Source of the DNA: Gammaproteobacteria bacterium
GTDB lineage: Bacteria > Pseudomonadota > Gammaproteobacteria > Halothiobacillales > Halothiobacillaceae
Assembly (NCBI GenBank): GCA_029335925.2
Contig: JARJMX020000104.1
Span: 1 to 15,463, forward strand
DNA: 15,463 nt
Direction of reading: 5' to 3'
Below are positions 13,196 through 15,463 of the stretch, piece by piece. How positions within the stretch are numbered: position 1 is the first letter of the stretch; each line of letters starts with the position of its first letter. Below the pieces are notes generated by a model. That model was not told the origin of the DNA, made no database searches, and saw nothing but the letters and a program-made list of their open reading frames with translations. Made by a program: the position numbers and the translations under genes.

Positions 13196-15295
13196 GTGGC
13201 ACGTACGACACCGCTCGAGCGATACCGCAACTTCGGCATCATGGCTCACATCGATGCCGGTAAAACCACCACTACCGAGCGCATCCTTTACTATACCGGC
13301 GTATCTCACAAGATCGGTGAGGTCCATGAGGGTACGGCCACCATGGACTGGATGGAGCAGGAGCAGGAGCGTGGTATCACTATCACCTCCGCGGCGACCA
13401 CCGCCTTCTGGAGTGGTATGGATCGCCAGTTCGAGGAGCACCGCTTCAATATCATCGATACCCCAGGCCACGTGGACTTCACTATCGAAGTGGAGCGCTC
13501 CCTGCGTGTGCTTGACGGTGCGGTGTTCGTGCTGTGCGCAGTCGGTGGCGTGCAGCCGCAGTCCGAGACCGTATGGCGTCAGGCGAACAAATACCGCGTT
13601 CCGCGCTTGGCCTTCGTCAACAAGATGGACCGCTCCGGCGCCAATTTCCTGCGCGTGATGGACCAGATCAAGCAGCGCCTGGGTGGTAACCCCGTACCCG
13701 TCGTGCTCCCGATCGGTGCCGAGGAAAGCTTCCAGGGCGTGGTCGACCTGATCCGCATGAAGGCCATTTACTGGAATGAAGCCGATAAGGGTATGACCTA
13801 CGAGGTCCGCGAGATTCCGGCCGATATGCTCGAGCTATGTAAGGAATACCGTGAGAAGATGATCGAGGCTGCGGCTGAGGCCTCTGAGGAGATGATGGAG
13901 AAATATCTCGAGACCGGCGAACTGTCGGACGACGAGATCAAGGCAGGTCTACGCATCCGCACCCTGAACAACGAGATTATTCCGGCCTTCTGCGGCTCCG
14001 CCTTCAAAAACAAGGGCGTACAGCGCATGCTTGATGCGGTGATCGAGTTCCTGCCCGGACCGACTGATATTCCTGCGATCAAGGGCGAGCTCGAAAACGG
14101 TCAGAGCGCTGAGCGACATGCCAGCGATGATGAGCCGTTTTCTGCGCTGGCGTTCAAGATCATGACGGATCCGTTCGTCGGCACCCTGACCTTCATTCGT
14201 GTCTATTCGGGGGTGATGACGGCGGGTGATAGCGTCTACAATTCGGTCAAGAAGTCCCGCGAGCGCATCGGTCGTCTCGTTCAGATGCATGCTAACAGCC
14301 GCGAGGAGATCAAGGAGGTCCGTGCGGGTGACATTGCCGCCGCGGTCGGTCTGAAGAATGTCACGACCGGTGACACCCTGTGCGATCCGAATAACATCAT
14401 CATCCTCGAGCGTATGGACTTCCCGGAGCCGGTGATCTCCATTGCCGTGGAGCCTAAGACCAAGGGCGACCATGAGAAGATGAGCCTCGCCCTGTCCAAA
14501 CTCGCGGCCGAGGACCCCTCCTTCCGTTTCCATATTGACGAAGAGTCCGGTCAGACCATCATCTCTGGCATGGGTGAGCTGCACCTTGAGATCATTGTCG
14601 ACCGCATGAGGCGTGAGTTCAAGGTCGAGGCGAACACCGGCAAACCCCAGGTGGCCTATCGTGAAACCATCCGCGGCAGTGTGGAGCAGGAAGGCAAGTT
14701 TGTGCGCCAGTCCGGCGGGCGTGGGCAAGACGGCCACGTCGGGCTGCGCCTCGAGCCGAACGCGGAGGGCAAAGGGTACGAGTTTGTCAACGCTATCGTT
14801 GGTGGTGTAGTACCGAAAGAATACATCCCGGCGGTCGACAAGGGCGTACAGGAGGCCCTGCAGAACGGTGTGCTGGCCGGCTTTCCGATGGTGGATGTCA
14901 AGGTGACCCTGTTCGACGGCTCCTACCACGATGTCGACTCAAGCGAGATGGCGTTCAAGATCGCGGCATCTATGGGGCTGAAGGAAGGGGCCGCTAAGGC
15001 TAATCCCGTCCTGCTCGAACCGATCATGAAGGTCGAGGTCGAGACCCCTGAGGAGTACATGGGCGACGTCATCGGCGACATCAATCGTCGTCGTGGCCTA
15101 GTGCAGGGGATGGATGACGGGTTCGGCGGCATCAAGAAGATCCGCGCCGAAGTCCCGCTGTCCGAGATGTTCGGTTACGCGACCGACCTGCGTTCCGCGA
15201 CTCAGGGTCGTGCGAGCTACTCGATGGAGTTCGCTAAGTACGCTGAAGCGCCGCGCAATGTCACCGAGGCGGTGATTAAGAGCGTGAAGGGTTAA
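13196..15295 (+). CDS. fusA: Elongation factor G
   Basis: EF-G is the GTPase that drives ribosomal translocation and, with RRF, ribosome recycling. The 699-aa product is close to E. coli EF-G (704 aa). It uses a GTG start at 13196 with GAGGA (13184-13188) 7 nt upstream. Motifs in order: G1 AHIDAGKT (17-24), switch segment [15 protein letters not shown]3 DTPGH (88-92), G4 NKMD (142-145), and [11 protein letters not shown] for the G5 region. Domain II shows [15 protein letters not shown], domain [17 protein letters not shown]. Domain IV has SYHDVDSSE at its tip, and domain V has [15 protein letters not shown] and [12 protein letters not shown]. One oddity is Asp512 in [10 protein letters not shown], where Tyr or Phe is usual. 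The neighbours, S7 upstream and EF-Tu downstream, show the standard str order. Confidence 0.98.
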   Translation: MARTTPLERYRNFGIMAHIDAGKTTTTERILYYTGVSHKIGEVHEGTATMDWMEQEQERGITITSAATTAFWSGMDRQFEEHRFNIIDTPGHVDFTIEVERSLRVLDGAVFVLCAVGGVQPQSETVWRQANKYRVPRLAFVNKMDRSGANFLRVMDQIKQRLGGNPVPVVLPIGAEESFQGVVDLIRMKAIYWNEADKGMTYEVREIPADMLELCKEYREKMIEAAAEASEEMMEKYLETGELSDDEIKAGLRIRTLNNEIIPAFCGSAFKNKGVQRMLDAVIEFLPGPTDIPAIKGELENGQSAERHASDDEPFSALAFKIMTDPFVGTLTFIRVYSGVMTAGDSVYNSVKKSRERIGRLVQMHANSREEIKEVRAGDIAAAVGLKNVTTGDTLCDPNNIIILERMDFPEPVISIAVEPKTKGDHEKMSLALSKLAAEDPSFRFHIDEESGQTIISGMGELHLEIIVDRMRREFKVEANTGKPQVAYRETIRGSVEQEGKFVRQSGGRGQDGHVGLRLEPNAEGKGYEFVNAIVGGVVPKEYIPAVDKGVQEALQNGVLAGFPMVDVKVTLFDGSYHDVDSSEMAFKIAASMGLKEGAAKANPVLLEPIMKVEVETPEEYMGDVIGDINRRRGLVQGMDDGFGGIKKIRAEVPLSEMFGYATDLRSATQGRASYSMEFAKYAEAPRNVTEAVIKSVKG

Positions 15296-15322
15296 TTTTT
15301 GGTATTCAGAGGTCCATAAGTC

Positions 15323-15463
15323 ATGGCTAAGGAAAAATTCGAACGTAAGAAGCCGCACGTGAACGTGGGCACTATTGGTCACGTAGACCACGGCAAGACC
15401 ACGCTGACGGCGGCGCTGACCAAGGTGGCGGCGGAGACCTTTGGTGGCGAGGTAAAGGCCTTT
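15323..15463 (+). CDS. tuf: Elongation factor Tu, 5' end (partial)
   Basis: The window ends 47 codons into a second EF-Tu gene. It begins [26 protein letters not shown], in two parts [15 protein letters not shown] and [11 protein letters not shown]; the latter is the G1 phosphate-binding loop, and [12 protein letters not shown] follows. AGAGG at 15308-15312 lies 10 nt before ATG 15323, and the gap to fusA is 27 nt with no terminator, so it is the last visible gene of the str operon transcript from 12203. By position this is the copy usually called tufA or tuf2. Its 5' end cannot be compared with the copy at position 1, of which only the 3' end is visible. Confidence 0.98.
   Translation, partial: MAKEKFERKKPHVNVGTIGHVDHGKTTLTAALTKVAAETFGGEVKAF

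Noticed and set aside
13949..14929. 326-codon open frame on the - strand opposite fusA
   Set aside because: Shadow of fusA in the same antisense phase; no domain, no promoter or ribosome binding site that I could support.

Overview
This window is the core transcription and translation cluster of a proteobacterial chromosome, most likely a gammaproteobacterium or a close relative such as the Acidithiobacillia. The reasons are the gene order, the lengths and residues of RpoB (1362 aa), RpoC (1403 aa) and NusG, and the presence of the RpoC and RpoB lineage insertions also found in E. coli. The DNA is GC-rich (roughly 60 percent by eye) with strongly G/C-ending codons, as expected for highly expressed genes. 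I cannot name a genus from the sequence alone. All genes lie on the + strand, intergenic gaps are short, and I see no mobile element, CRISPR array, pseudogene or foreign-looking segment.

Layout: (1) 1-336 holds the 3' end of one tuf gene, an intrinsic terminator and tRNA-Trp(CCA). (2) 336-1250 holds secE and nusG. (3) 1300-3618 holds the ribosomal stalk and L1 genes rplK, rplA, rplJ and rplL. Two leader structures sit here that look like autoregulatory sites: an L1-type site before rplK and an L10-type leader before rplJ. (4) 3619-3814 is a 196-nt rplL-rpoB spacer with a textbook terminator hairpin (the attenuator position) followed by a long hairpin resembling an RNase III processing site. 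(5) 3815-12177 holds rpoB and rpoC, separated by a 62-nt spacer with an 11-bp hairpin. (6) From 12203 there is a near-consensus sigma-70 promoter driving the str operon rpsL, rpsG, fusA and a second tuf gene that runs off the window at 15463.

The genes work together in making and regulating the gene-expression machinery: RNA polymerase core subunits, its elongation factor NusG, the ribosomal GTPase-associated centre (L11, L10, L7/L12), the L1 stalk, the decoding-site proteins S12 and S7, the elongation factors EF-G and EF-Tu that act at that centre, and the translocon subunit SecE. Two tuf copies in direct orientation bracket the whole 15-kb block.

I found no evidence for a previously undescribed system. 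The coding content is conserved housekeeping. The points worth a second look are regulatory RNA structures in the gaps, a possible tRNA-Trp promoter overlapping the tuf terminator, the very short rpsL-rpsG gap, and one unusual residue in EF-G (Asp512 where Tyr or Phe is usual).
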